NCBI GenBank assembly: GCA_031394735.1
Contig: JANMXI010000217.1
Coordinates: forward strand, 1-64,000
Origin: TMP-86 sp031394735
GTDB lineage: Bacteria > Pseudomonadota > Gammaproteobacteria > Steroidobacterales > Steroidobacteraceae
Reading direction: 5' to 3'
Length of the DNA stretch: 64,000 nucleotides
The position numbers were made by a program, and so were the translations under genes. Of the stretch, positions 36,954 through 46,285 are shown one piece after another. The stretch's first letter is position 1. Every line of letters starts with the position of its first letter. The notes below the pieces were generated by a model. It worked only from the letters and a program-made list of their open reading frames with translations. It was not told the origin of the DNA and did not search any database.

Positions 36954-37496
36954 TCAGGTCGCCGGCATGGCGTGCATCCGATCCAGGTGCTTGACCAAGG
37001 ACTGGCGCTGCGCCGGGGTGAGTACTTCGCCCACGTCGCCGATCAACTGCGAGAGTCGCTTGGAGGCCTGTTCCGCCAGTTGCAAGTGCTGCTGGCGCAC
37101 GGACTCCAGCGAGGCACGGTCGACCGTGGTCTGAGTGAGCGCCAGCTCAGCCTGTGCCCGGGTCGCACGGACCTGAGTGTGCAGCGGCAGCAGATCGTCT
37201 ACGGCCTGCTTCACGAGCGGACCGATCTGCGCCTTCTGGGTTTCGGTGGCATCCACTTCGACGTAGAAATGCTTGAGCACGTGATCGACGTGCGCGTTCA
37301 CTTCGGCGACGCTGTGGGTGCCGTCCATCACGGAACCGTGATGCCAGCCGCCCATGGCGATGGCACTGGCGGACACGCCGGCGCCGACGGTCACGGCAAT
37401 GCCGGCGGCAAAGGCGAGCAAGGTGTGGCGGTCAAATAAGCGGCGCCGCGCGGGGGCGACGGGCGGTTGAGGAGAAGAGTCGGTAGTCGGGGTCAT
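36954..37496 (-). CDS. Spy/CpxP-like periplasmic sensor protein
   Basis: 180 residues from MTPTTDSSPQ, start supported by AGGAAGG. An N-terminal membrane segment (about 26-48) anchors a helical periplasmic domain with the Spy/CpxP/heavy-metal resistance pattern: DATETQKAQIGPLV and VLTPAQRQSLVKHLDRMH (an LTxxQ-like motif). Such proteins are chaperones or negative modulators of Cpx-type sensors. It is the first gene of the Spy-like/regulator/kinase run, 63 nt before the response regulator. Confidence 0.82.
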   Translation of the reverse strand: MTPTTDSSPQPPVAPARRRLFDRHTLLAFAAGIAVTVGAGVSASAIAMGGWHHGSVMDGTHSVAEVNAHVDHVLKHFYVEVDATETQKAQIGPLVKQAVDDLLPLHTQVRATRAQAELALTQTTVDRASLESVRQQHLQLAEQASKRLSQLIGDVGEVLTPAQRQSLVKHLDRMHAMPAT

Positions 37497-37574
37497 GGCA
37501 GTCCTTCCTAAATAGTTTGTGGGAGACACGGCCTGCAGTCTGGACGGCTGGGATTGCGCGTCGTTGTCCGGGGC

Positions 37575-37589
37575 GTAAAGTTTTGTGAA
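37575..37589 (+). promoter_or_regulatory. CpxR-type box candidate
   Basis: GTAAAGTTTTGTGAA matches the E. coli CpxR consensus GTAAA-N5-GTAAA with one mismatch. It sits about 79 bp upstream of the Spy-like start and in the opposite orientation to that gene. Together with the gene order it suggests autoregulation by the adjacent OmpR-family regulator; binding is not shown. Confidence 0.4.
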
Positions 37590-37772
37590 GTGCGGCGCCG
37601 GAGCGCTCATCGCTGGCTTTCGGACATGTAAAACACGCCAACAGCGATCGTTCGAATCAATTGCTAGGTGCTATCGCCCAATAAATTGCTGCGCGAATAC
37701 AAATCCTTGACTTTCCCATCTCTGCTCAATGGTGGCGTTTTAGAGACTAGGCCTGTCCGCGATGATGCGTCT

Positions 37773-39497
37773 TCAGAACGCTGACGCGCTGATTGAAATG
37801 GTGGCGTGCCGCCACGCTTCACGAAACTGCACTTCGACAGCGCTTGCGTCAGCGCTACGCCCCTCCGCCTTGAGAGCTTGCATCAGACCGTAAAGGGACC
37901 AGCCGCTGCCGGGATGACGAACAAGATCCTCGCGGTAGACGCTTTCGGCGTCCTGCGCCTTTCCATCGCGCAGCAGTTCCATCCCGAGCACATGACGCAC
38001 CGGGAAGAACCATTCTGCGGGCTCGTCGTACGCCAAAGCATCCTCGAGGCGCACCGCCTCGCGCAGATCCCGAAGCGTGTCTTCACGACGTCCCTCGGCG
38101 GAGCTGATCCTCGCCGCAGCGACGAGACGCGCGACGGCCAGCACATCCCGAAGGACGTTTTGCCCGGCAGGCACATCTGCGGACAAACCGGCGATCATCG
38201 AGTCGAGTTTCGCCAATCGTTCGTGGGCCTCCGCAATCCGGTTCGTGGCGGCAAGCGCAACCGTGGTTGCATACAAATACCCGCCCGTGAGACCCGGCAG
38301 CTCGGGCGACGGAGCCTGCTCCTTGAGCAGAACATCCCAGTGTCCAAAGCGGACCGGCGCCGTATACAACTCCGCGACATACCAATCTGCGCCGGGCATT
38401 TCTTTGAGCAATTTGTCCGACACGCTCGCGCGCGAACGACGCACCGCATCCATGGTCTCGGCATCGCGGCCCTCCGCCGCAGTCGAAAAAGCCAGAAATT
38501 GAAAATTGTGGCTGGCGTACATGGTCGGGTAGTAATCGATCGGATTCGTCTTCGCCAGGTAACTGGCATCGGCGGCAGCGCCTTTGCGGTTCGCTTCCGC
38601 AGCTTCCTCGTAGCGACCGACTCGCTGCATGATGTGCGCCGGCATATGCAGGAGATGTCCCGCCGCCGGCGCAACGGAGCCGACACTGGCCGCGGCGGCA
38701 AGCGCTTTTTCCGGATGAGGAGATGCTTCCATCGCGTGGATGTAATAGTGATTAGCGCCCATGTGATGCGGATCTGCTTTAAGCACGCGCTCCAAGGTGG
38801 CGACAATCTTTGGCGTTCCTTCGGCCGGTGTACCGTCGGGGGCCCAGAGCTTCCAAGCATGAATGTTCATCATCGACTCGGCATACAGCGTCTGCACATC
38901 AAGGTCATCCGGAAAGCGATGTGCCACAGCGCGCATGGCGGCAGCATGTGCGCTAAGGATCGGCCCGGCAGTCTGGGGATCAAGCGGCTTCGCGTTCGGA
39001 TAGCGCTTCGCCAGAGTGGCGATGAGCGCTTGTTCAAACGGCGTTGCGGAACCGGCCAAACTTTGAGCGCGCTGCGTCGCCTCCAGTGCAACCTTGGCTC
39101 GCGGCTCCGCCAGCATGAGCATGTTGTAGTTCGGACCAACCGTCAGTGCGACACCCCATGCGCAGATTGCGCAGGCGGGATCGAGTTCAAGTGCGTGCGC
39201 AAATGATCGTGTCGATTCATCGTGATTGAATGCCCAGAGAAAGCGCATGCCCTGGTCGAAATACCGTTGGGCTTCTGGCGAGCGCGTGCTTATCTTGCGG
39301 TGATAGGTCCCGAGGCCGTCGTAAAGGCGGGCTCCCTTCGACCAACCAGCCAGCGTTGTGGGCACGGATATCCCCATGTCCATTGTGCTCGACTGACCGT
39401 GGGTCTGACTTGCATGGTCTGGCGCGGTTGCACTATGTGTTGCAGCCGTCAACACCGCCAAAGAGCCCGCGACTATGATTTGCTCGAAGCGTCCCAT
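37773..39497 (-). CDS. Exported TPR protein
   Basis: 574 residues from MGRFEQIIVA, start supported by AAAGGGGAT upstream. Signal peptide to about HSATA. TPR-like helices throughout: YFDQGMRFLWAFNHDESTRS, ALELDPACAICAWGVAL, HHMGANHYYIHAMEAS, AGHLLHMPAHIMQRVGRYEE, and a C-terminal repeat. The family is a common periplasmic protein of unknown role; a homologue of the same broad type is at 57681-59291. No operon partner is evident: the next minus-strand gene begins 113 nt away. Confidence 0.8.
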   Translation of the reverse strand: MGRFEQIIVAGSLAVLTAATHSATAPDHASQTHGQSSTMDMGISVPTTLAGWSKGARLYDGLGTYHRKISTRSPEAQRYFDQGMRFLWAFNHDESTRSFAHALELDPACAICAWGVALTVGPNYNMLMLAEPRAKVALEATQRAQSLAGSATPFEQALIATLAKRYPNAKPLDPQTAGPILSAHAAAMRAVAHRFPDDLDVQTLYAESMMNIHAWKLWAPDGTPAEGTPKIVATLERVLKADPHHMGANHYYIHAMEASPHPEKALAAAASVGSVAPAAGHLLHMPAHIMQRVGRYEEAAEANRKGAAADASYLAKTNPIDYYPTMYASHNFQFLAFSTAAEGRDAETMDAVRRSRASVSDKLLKEMPGADWYVAELYTAPVRFGHWDVLLKEQAPSPELPGLTGGYLYATTVALAATNRIAEAHERLAKLDSMIAGLSADVPAGQNVLRDVLAVARLVAAARISSAEGRREDTLRDLREAVRLEDALAYDEPAEWFFPVRHVLGMELLRDGKAQDAESVYREDLVRHPGSGWSLYGLMQALKAEGRSADASAVEVQFREAWRHATISISASAF

Positions 39498-39609
39498 AAG
39501 CAATCCCCTTTTTGGAGTTGAGCATAGAGTAGCGAGGTGCGGAGCCGGCGTCACGTTAAGCCGAATCCGCGCCGTTTGAAGCCCGACAACACGGCGGCCG
39601 TTGGAATGG

Positions 39610-40317
39610 TTATCTGCTGGCAATCAGCTTCATCATTTCAGGGTAATTGTAAATCGCACATTGTGCTGGAGGGTGCAAGGCGGCGGCAACCATCGCTTGG
39701 GCGATCTCCGTCGTCCGAATAGAACGAAACTTTGCCGGTGTCAGCGGCGTAAAGAACGGCAGAACAGCTGAAAGCAGCCATGGAGTATGTTGAGAGCCGA
39801 TAATCATGGCCGGACGAAAGATGCTCACGACAGCGGGACCCTGAGTCTTAACGGCCGCTTCAGCCTCCCCTTTGACGCGAGAATAGCGAGCCATGCCCGC
39901 CGCACCAGGACCAGTAGTTTTGGCGTTGAGATCGGCACCGATTGCCGACATAAAGGCCAGGTGTTGCACTTTTCCTGATGCCTTAAGGCCTCGGGCAAAT
40001 GCAGCATTGAGCTCGACATCAACGGCTCGGTGCTCTTCCAAGGAAAGTTTGGCGGTGCCAGCGCCCACTCCCAAAATACTGAACCCAATCACATCGCCGC
40101 CAGCCTCGCGCAGTGCGTCGACAACCGCTTGGCTCAGGTTATTTGGCTCCATATCTTGCACGAGCCACTCTTCCACCTGCGCGCCCAATTGCAAATTGAG
40201 CGGCCGCCGAGTGATGATGAGAATTCGGCTGAAACCGCCACAGCGCACTACTTCGGCGAGCAGGGCTTGTCCAACTGAGCCTGACGCCCCCAAAATGACG
40301 GCGGTTCTACTTGCCAT
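39610..40317 (-). CDS. NAD(P)-binding oxidoreductase, HTATIP2/TIP30-like SDR
   Basis: 235 residues from MASRTAVILGASGSVGQALL, which holds the Rossmann GxxGxxG motif; GGAG precedes the ATG. Atypical SDR motifs: HLAFMSAIGAD, YSRVKGEAEAAV and FRPAMIIGSQ. Substrate unknown. The frameshifted gene upstream on the same strand ends 11 nt before this start, so the two were probably co-transcribed. Confidence 0.85.
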   Translation of the reverse strand: MASRTAVILGASGSVGQALLAEVVRCGGFSRILIITRRPLNLQLGAQVEEWLVQDMEPNNLSQAVVDALREAGGDVIGFSILGVGAGTAKLSLEEHRAVDVELNAAFARGLKASGKVQHLAFMSAIGADLNAKTTGPGAAGMARYSRVKGEAEAAVKTQGPAVVSIFRPAMIIGSQHTPWLLSAVLPFFTPLTPAKFRSIRTTEIAQAMVAAALHPPAQCAIYNYPEMMKLIASR

Positions 40318-40328
40318 ATTTTTCTCCA

Positions 40329-40740
40329 CTAGAAGCACCTATTGAGGAACACCACGGCTCCGTCGGTGATCCCGATGATTTTGTTGGTTGCCTGCCGATA
40401 GAATTTGAAATTGAGTTCAGTCCCGGGCTGCCCATCATTCCAATCGGTAAGATGTTTGAGCTCGCGGCGTCCCATTTGGCCGCTTCGCCAGCGCGGTTCG
40501 TTTGACGGTTACGCTGACGCGCGGCGTTTGGCGCGCTATACCGCGCTTCTTCCGAATGGCGTCGGCGTGAGTGACGACACCGCGAGCGGTGAGTCCTTGA
40601 CCACCCTCGTTCTCGCTCGCGAATATGAAAACCGTGTCGCCTTCAGCAATCTGCTTGCCGCCATACATTGTCTTGTGGGCGGTGAAGGTGAACAACCTTG
40701 CCCGTGGATCGACAACTGCGGCTTTTATCGCGAATGCCAT
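40329..40740 (-). pseudogene. Conserved protein gene split by a frameshift
   Basis: The first frame gives MAFAIKAAVVDPRARLFTFT through GKQIAEGDTVFIFASEN to RVSVTVKRTALAKRP, then stops at 40435. A second frame, entered by a +1 shift near 40470-40485, continues naturally as GRRELKHLTDWNDG and FKFYRQATNKIIGIT to a stop at 40329. From memory, intact relatives have both parts in one protein of about 135 residues; the family is uncharacterised. The likely cause is one extra base in GCGGCCAAATGGGACGC. It could be a true pseudogene or a sequencing error. The 3' end is 11 nt from the next start. Confidence 0.8.
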
Positions 40741-40827
40741 GAATGTCCTGGATCGACGTCGGAACCGCAATCTTACAAAAGAACAGAAACGACCGCTAAG
40801 CGGGAGCGCGGTACAAGCGTGACTGCT

Positions 40828-41832
40828 CTACGAAGACCGGTTGAGCGCGCGCACACACTGGGGAATCAAAGTCGGCCCGCGATACACGAGCCCTGTATAG
40901 AGCTGAACCAAGTCAGCGCCGGCGGTGCGTAGACGCACTGCCGCGTCCGGCGTGTCGATTCCTCCGACTCCAATGATCGGAAAGCTGGGACCGAGTTGCG
41001 CGCGCAGCTCGCCGATGACACGCAGAGACAATGCGTGCAAGGGCCGGCCACTGATGCCTCCGGCCTGGGAGGTGAAAGTGGATAAGACGCCCTCTCTGCT
41101 TACTGTGGTATTCGTCGCGATGACACCATCCACGGGAAGGGTCCTCAGAAGAACGGCGACATCGTGCAAGTCTTCAGCACCCAGGTCAGGCGATATCTTC
41201 AAGACTAGTGGAGGACCGGCTTGCGGCCCGACACCCCCGCGCGTTCTCTCTTCCAACAAAGCCGCGAGCAAGGGTTCAAGGCGCTCTCTGGCATGCAAGT
41301 CGCGCAGTCCGGCTGTATTGGGTGAGGAGATATTGATCGCAACATAGTCGGCGACGCCGCGAACTGCGCGCAGGCAGGCGACATAGTCATCGATGGCATG
41401 CGAAGCAGGCGTATTGGCATTCTTGCCGATGTTGACTCCGACAATGCCGCGGAAGCGATTGTGACGCAGACGTGCCGCAACCTTTACAACTCCCTCATTG
41501 GGGAATCCAAGACGATTGAGCAACGCACCTTCCGCGGGTAGACGAAAGAGACGCGGACGAGACTGCCCAGTCTGCGGGCGTGGCGTTACTGTGCCGATTT
41601 CGATGAAACCGAAACCCAGGGATCCAAGGCCATCGATCGCGACCGCGTTCTTGTCAAACCCAGCGGCCAGGCCTACACGATTTGGAAAACGCAGACCCAT
41701 GCAAAGGAAGGGTGTCGTCGCGGGCAGCCGAAGGGAGCGGCGTCCTGCTAGCCGCAGAGCTTCCAATGCAAGTCTGTGGGCACGCTCAGGATCGAGAGCA
41801 AACAAGGCTGGCCGAATGGCGGAGTACCACAT
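40828..41832 (-). CDS. pyrD: Dihydroorotate dehydrogenase (quinone), class 2
   Basis: 334 residues, full length for class 2 PyrD. It oxidises dihydroorotate to orotate in pyrimidine synthesis, passing electrons to the quinone pool. N-terminal membrane-associating helices (MWYSAIRPALFALDPERAHR), GFGFIEIGTVTPRPQ, NISSPNTAGLRDLH with the class 2 active-site Ser, and VIATNTTVSREG with the FMN site. No operon partner in pyrimidine synthesis is adjacent. Confidence 0.96.
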   Translation of the reverse strand: MWYSAIRPALFALDPERAHRLALEALRLAGRRSLRLPATTPFLCMGLRFPNRVGLAAGFDKNAVAIDGLGSLGFGFIEIGTVTPRPQTGQSRPRLFRLPAEGALLNRLGFPNEGVVKVAARLRHNRFRGIVGVNIGKNANTPASHAIDDYVACLRAVRGVADYVAINISSPNTAGLRDLHARERLEPLLAALLEERTRGGVGPQAGPPLVLKISPDLGAEDLHDVAVLLRTLPVDGVIATNTTVSREGVLSTFTSQAGGISGRPLHALSLRVIGELRAQLGPSFPIIGVGGIDTPDAAVRLRTAGADLVQLYTGLVYRGPTLIPQCVRALNRSS

Positions 41833-42009
41833 CTATCGTGATTTTCGCACGAATTCCGCGATGCCCAGCGACCCGTCCACCTCACGGGATTGGCAGAGAC
41901 CGAACCGGTTAAGCCGTTTAGTGGAACTACGCTATTGACCCTAAGCCCCCGGACGCGAGTGTCTGCTTCCAAGCAATCAAGAGCCGCATCGACTATAGGT
42001 CAGCGATCG

Positions 42010-42324
42010 TCAGCGATTGCCTGGCAGTTTCGCGTCAAACTTAAGACTGCAATGCGGGCACGGACCATCGAAGGGCAGGAACACTTCATTCCAATCGCGT
42101 AAGTTTGGAATACCCAGCGGCTGGCTACATCTCGGGCATCGAATCCGGACTATCCAAAGCATGCTGAGGAGAAAGCCAGCGATCAGGCAGTACAGGACCA
42201 CAAACTTCCATAGCACCATATGATCGCGTGAGATCCCTGCCCAAAGCCCGGTGAGGCCCAAGAAAATCCAGAAAGGCCACATCAGGACATTAATCTTCCG
42301 TCGATACCACTCTCTCACCGTCAT
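42010..42324 (-). CDS. Small membrane protein with zinc-ribbon cysteines
   Basis: 104 residues. Two hydrophobic segments (about 12-30 and 38-57) followed by two CxxC pairs (IRCPRCSQPLG and GPCPHCSLKF) that form a probable zinc ribbon on one side of the membrane. The family is unknown; composition and the Cys spacing argue that it is a real gene. No clear Shine-Dalgarno. Confidence 0.6.
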   Translation of the reverse strand: MTVREWYRRKINVLMWPFWIFLGLTGLWAGISRDHMVLWKFVVLYCLIAGFLLSMLWIVRIRCPRCSQPLGIPNLRDWNEVFLPFDGPCPHCSLKFDAKLPGNR

Positions 42325-42727
42325 GGGTCAATCTTCGTTAAGTTCCTGCGTCCTATCTTGGCCCCGAATCACATCAGTCTACCGCGCGCCGCGAATGTCA
42401 GCTATGTGGCAGCCTACTTCGTACGGCGACCGACCGCATAGAGAATTGCGCTATTCCGCGAGATCGCCGCGGCAAGTCCCTCATGCCGCGTGCCGCGAAC
42501 TATTGTGCTCCACATACAATCCTTTTTTGGAGTGTCGAACGCGATGGCAGCTTACGAGAACACTATTGGGGTTGTCCATTGTCCAAAGCTGGTCGATACC
42601 GGCCCAACGGCGTTCCTATCAAACCATTTCAGTTTAAATCGCCGCTTTTCCAGAAGTAAAATTCACGGCCTGGGGCGTAGTCGATCCTGTTCCTCGCGCA
42701 TTGCTTTCTCGATCAGATCAAGTTCTC
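42325..42727. other. 403-bp region without a supported gene
   Basis: Between two small minus-strand membrane-protein genes. Only a 22-codon minus-strand frame starting at TTG at the 3' end of the 80-residue gene (LRELDLIEKAMREEQ) looks protein-like. It is too short to call and may be a remnant. No repeats or RNA genes recognised. Confidence 0.4.
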
Positions 42728-42970
42728 TCAATGGTCGGGAAACCTAGCCAATCTAGCTGTTTGTTCCACATCCAAAGGTTCCGAGGGTGCCTTGCGATCA
42801 AAATGGAATCCCAGACCCGCAACGACCACCCCTACAACCAAGAGTGCCGCTGCGCACGCGTATTCGGCAAAACTGCGTGCAAAAGAGCACAGCCAAGAGA
42901 TCGCCGCGAGCAGCGCAACTGCACCGAGAAATAAAAATACTCTGGCAAGGAATCGCATGTTCTTGCCCAT
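42728..42970 (-). CDS. Small two-helix membrane protein
   Basis: 80 residues (or 76 from the second ATG at 42958). Two hydrophobic helices (about 7-27 and 35-54) and a short charged tail. No family recognised. The ribosome binding site is weak for either start. It is one of several small, isolated membrane-protein genes in this section. Confidence 0.5.
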   Translation of the reverse strand: MGKNMRFLARVFLFLGAVALLAAISWLCSFARSFAEYACAAALLVVGVVVAGLGFHFDRKAPSEPLDVEQTARLARFPDH

Positions 42971-43160
42971 GTTTCTGCAATAGACCAGAACGACTCAAAC
43001 ATCGACTGGCTGCCCAGCGATTCGCCTTCGGCGCGTTTCCGAGAGTATCCTAAATGCGAAGTATCGAAAAAAGTCCAACGAATAGCTGAATTCCATCGCC
43101 TTGATATGGAGCATCGATAAGGACATGACTGCTGAGATTCTTCACTATTGGGGGGATTGG

Positions 43161-43676
43161 ATGAGAGTCTTGGCAATGCTCTTGGCGGGAGTGGTATCGG
43201 CACCTGCATTGGGTCAAGGAATATTGGTTCTGCCGCCAGCCGTTGAGGATGTTGCTAAAGCCCACCATTGCGACCCCATCGCCAGCTTCGTGACGGATGA
43301 GAGATCCGATGAGGCCGCGCCGTTCGATTATCGCTACGAGTCGCTTGACCCACCAAAAGTCATGCTTGCGGCCTGGTGCACCAAAGCGGACAACAAAGCA
43401 AAGGGGACTTATACGCTTTTGGTCTGGGCCACACGACCGGACCATCCACTACGAACCTGTCCTGCGGAAATTGACAATGTAACAGTGATCGGTCACCCGG
43501 AAATGGAGGTGACCTCCATGGTCCCGCATGACTTCGTTTTCATCGATACCGGTCAGCGGCCCCCAATTCGAGAATCACGCACGATGTTCGGCGTACGCAA
43601 TCATCTCCGGTCCGAGAGGGATTTCTTCGCCTGCATTGCGGGAAGATGGGCGCGGTATGCGCCAGAGAAGCGGTAA
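43161..43676 (+). CDS. Exported protein of unknown function
   Basis: 171 residues from MRVLAMLLAGVVS, with GGGGGGA just upstream; the longer frame to 43101 is not needed. Signal peptide to about PALGQG. The mature part has four cysteines (HHCDP, AAWCTK, RTCPAE, FFACIAG), consistent with disulfide bonding in the periplasm. I do not recognise a family. It precedes the S9 peptidase gene by 105 nt on the same strand. Confidence 0.6.
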   Translation: MRVLAMLLAGVVSAPALGQGILVLPPAVEDVAKAHHCDPIASFVTDERSDEAAPFDYRYESLDPPKVMLAAWCTKADNKAKGTYTLLVWATRPDHPLRTCPAEIDNVTVIGHPEMEVTSMVPHDFVFIDTGQRPPIRESRTMFGVRNHLRSERDFFACIAGRWARYAPEKR

Positions 43677-43781
43677 GGGTAATTGCTGACCAGAAGCGGC
43701 CGGTCTAGTCCGCAATTCTGCGTAACCCAGTTCTCAGGAGCGCAGATCGCATGATGGCGATTCTTGCGCTACGCTTGACGC

Positions 43782-45851
43782 ATGAAAATCCATGTACGCA
43801 TCTCCCTGTCCGTCCTACTGGCGTTTCTTTGCTTCGCCTCCAGCTCCTCCATCGCCGCAGAAGTCCGTCATCCCTTAACCGTAGACGACCTCCTTAGCGT
43901 GCCCAGAGTATCGGATGCGCAACTCGCGCCTGACGGCCGCTCGGTTGCCTATTCGGTCGCGACGCCAAACGTCGGCACGAATGAAACCGAGAGCAATCTC
44001 TGGATCGTGGACGCGAAGCGCGGCGTTTCAACGCAGCTCACGTATTCCGGAAAGGATCGTGCAGCTCGTTGGTCTCCGGATGGGAGGCGCATCGCGTTCT
44101 TGTCGCGACGCGATGGCAAATGGCAGGTGTATGCACTCTCCCTCGACGGCGGGGAGGCGCTCGCGATCACCCACATGCCAGTGGATGTGGAAACACTCCG
44201 ATGGGCGCCCGATGGCGCCACCCTCATCGTCAGCGCCATCGTCGATCCGGATTGCCGAAATGATGACTGTCTCAAGACAAGTGCCGAGCGACGTGCTGCC
44301 GGCAAAGCTGCGCGAATTTACGACCACTGGCCGGTTCATAGCGCGATTCAGTGGACGGATGGCTTCCGCAGCCATCTGTTCGCGATCGCGACAGACGGAT
44401 CGGGTGCGCCAAGGGATCTGACCCCTGGGCATGATTTCGACATTCCTCCGCGCCTCTCAATTGACAATTCGGTGGATGCCGCCGACATCGCTGTTTCGCC
44501 GGATTCAAAGGAGGTCTGCTTTTCGGCGCAATCGGGGCGCGAGCCCAACGGACAGAGCTTCCTACAGCTGTTCGTGGTTTCTCTCGACGGCGGCCCCCCG
44601 CGGCAGATCACGAGCGGGCCGAGTAACAACCGTACGCCGGCATACTCGCCTGACGGGACCTCCATCGCCTACCGTTCTCAGCTCAACGGCAGCAACTTTG
44701 TCGGCTCGCACTGGCGGCTGATGATTCATTCCATCGCGTCCGGCGCCAACGCCGATCAAACGTTAGGATTTGATCGTAGCGTCGCTGGCTTCGTCTGGAC
44801 GTCTCGAGGCACAGCGTTTTACTTCATCGCAGAGAACGAAACGCAATCACCGCTGTACGCGTTATCCACTGCCAAAGGAGCGATGCCCAAGCTGCTCGTG
44901 AATGGATTCGTTGGGGAACTGTCCGCGTCAGTTTCCGGCCGTGCGCTGGCATTCGCGCGATCCGGCCTTTCCGCACCGGCGGAAATCTTTTTCCTGTCGG
45001 ATGAGAAATCCAAACCAATACAGCTCACGCACCACGCCGACTCGCGCCTGAGCAGCGTCGCGCTGTCAACAGTCGAGCCCTTCTGGTTCAAGAGCCGCGA
45101 CACGACTTCGGTACAGGCAATGTATCTACCCCCCTCGGGCTTGAACTCAACGCGCAAATATCCATTGCTCGTGCTGCTGCACGGCGGACCGGAGACGATG
45201 TGGGGTGACTCCTGGGGATACCGCTGGAATCCGCAGATGTTTACAGCCGTAGGGTTCGGCGTTCTCATGATCAATCGCCGCGGTTCAACAGGATACGGAC
45301 AAAAATTCACTAATGAGGTGGTGCAACAGTGGGGCGGAGTACCTTACGAAGACATCATGACCGGCATCGATGCGACACTGCAGCGATACGGTTACCTCGA
45401 TGGCGACCGCGTCGTCGCTGCCGGCGCATCGTACGGAGGCTACATGGCCAACTGGCTGGCGACGCATACCGGACGATTCAAGACGATAGTAAGTCACTCG
45501 GGTGTTTTTAATCTCACCTCCATGTACGCCACGGACATTCACGCGTTCCTGGAGTTTGAACAAGGCGGCACGCCGTGGGGAACTTCGGCAGGCTACGCAA
45601 AGTGGTCGCCATCCGCTTATGCCTCAGCGCTCGGGAAGTTCAATACGCCGATGCTGATTACCACCGGCGACAAGGACTTTCGAGTGCCCTACTTTCAGTC
45701 GCTCGAGTTGTACGCAGCCTTGCAACGGCAGGCAGTGGAATCGAAGTTGGTGGTATTCCCAGATGAGGGGCACTGGATTCTGAAGGCACAGAACTCAAAA
45801 CTTTGGTACACCACGGTGATTGACTGGCTGACCCAGCATTCCGGCCGATGA
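43782..45851 (+). CDS. Exported S9 family prolyl oligopeptidase-like peptidase
   Basis: 689 residues with a signal peptide (to about SSIAAE). The N-terminal beta-propeller has WSPDGRRIAFLSRRDG and similar WD-like repeats. The C-terminal alpha/beta hydrolase has the nucleophile Ser in AAGASYGGYMANW, Asp in TGDKDFRVP and His in PDEGHWIL, so the triad is intact. It resembles acylaminoacyl peptidase/dipeptidyl peptidase types. The stop overlaps a possible start of the lipoprotein gene (ATGA). Confidence 0.92.
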   Translation: MKIHVRISLSVLLAFLCFASSSSIAAEVRHPLTVDDLLSVPRVSDAQLAPDGRSVAYSVATPNVGTNETESNLWIVDAKRGVSTQLTYSGKDRAARWSPDGRRIAFLSRRDGKWQVYALSLDGGEALAITHMPVDVETLRWAPDGATLIVSAIVDPDCRNDDCLKTSAERRAAGKAARIYDHWPVHSAIQWTDGFRSHLFAIATDGSGAPRDLTPGHDFDIPPRLSIDNSVDAADIAVSPDSKEVCFSAQSGREPNGQSFLQLFVVSLDGGPPRQITSGPSNNRTPAYSPDGTSIAYRSQLNGSNFVGSHWRLMIHSIASGANADQTLGFDRSVAGFVWTSRGTAFYFIAENETQSPLYALSTAKGAMPKLLVNGFVGELSASVSGRALAFARSGLSAPAEIFFLSDEKSKPIQLTHHADSRLSSVALSTVEPFWFKSRDTTSVQAMYLPPSGLNSTRKYPLLVLLHGGPETMWGDSWGYRWNPQMFTAVGFGVLMINRRGSTGYGQKFTNEVVQQWGGVPYEDIMTGIDATLQRYGYLDGDRVVAAGASYGGYMANWLATHTGRFKTIVSHSGVFNLTSMYATDIHAFLEFEQGGTPWGTSAGYAKWSPSAYASALGKFNTPMLITTGDKDFRVPYFQSLELYAALQRQAVESKLVVFPDEGHWILKAQNSKLWYTTVIDWLTQHSGR

Positions 45852-45877
45852 TAAAACGAATTACCAGCGGAGGCGAT

Positions 45878-46285
45878 ATGGACCCTTTAACTTTCAGTCG
45901 GCTGACAGCGACGGCCGCGGTGTTTGCGATGTTCGCCGTCTGCGGTGGCTGCCAAAAAAAGCCCCTTCCGGTGGCTGTGCCGGATGTTGCGGCGGTGCAG
46001 TTGGAGGCGCAACAGGAAGTCGCGAAGGCGAAGCTCGAGGCGAAGAATGGCGTCAAGAGCGCGGTCAAAATCATGGGCGCGGACTCGAAGGACGTTGCCC
46101 GCGCCAAGATTACCGGCGTCTTTGACATCGCGATGACCCGGGCGGAAGGAAACCAAAAGGTTGCGAATGAAAAATGCATGACACTTGAGCAATCAGCGCA
46201 GCAAGCCTGTAAGGACAAAGCGGATTCGGACTACCAAACGGCTGTGTCGCAAGCCAAGGCCGTTCGAGACTCGCAGCTACGATAG
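45878..46285 (+). CDS. Small lipoprotein with helical mature part
   Basis: 135 residues from MDPLTFSRLT, preferred because GGAGG lies just upstream; an ATG at 45848 overlapping the S9 stop is the alternative. Lipobox-like VCGGC (Cys at about 26). The mature part is Lys/Ala/Glu-rich and helical (VQLEAQQEVAKAKLEAKNG), with a Cys pair at NEKCMT and QACKD. Function unknown. Ends convergent with the APC permease gene (9-bp overlap). Confidence 0.6.
   Translation: MDPLTFSRLTATAAVFAMFAVCGGCQKKPLPVAVPDVAAVQLEAQQEVAKAKLEAKNGVKSAVKIMGADSKDVARAKITGVFDIAMTRAEGNQKVANEKCMTLEQSAQQACKDKADSDYQTAVSQAKAVRDSQLR

Noticed and set aside
37806..39206. 466-codon plus-strand open frame opposite the TPR gene
   Set aside because: Antisense shadow; no recognised domain, while the minus strand has a signal peptide and TPR pattern.
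42650..42727. 22-codon helical frame after the 80-residue gene
   Set aside because: Too short, TTG start, no independent support.
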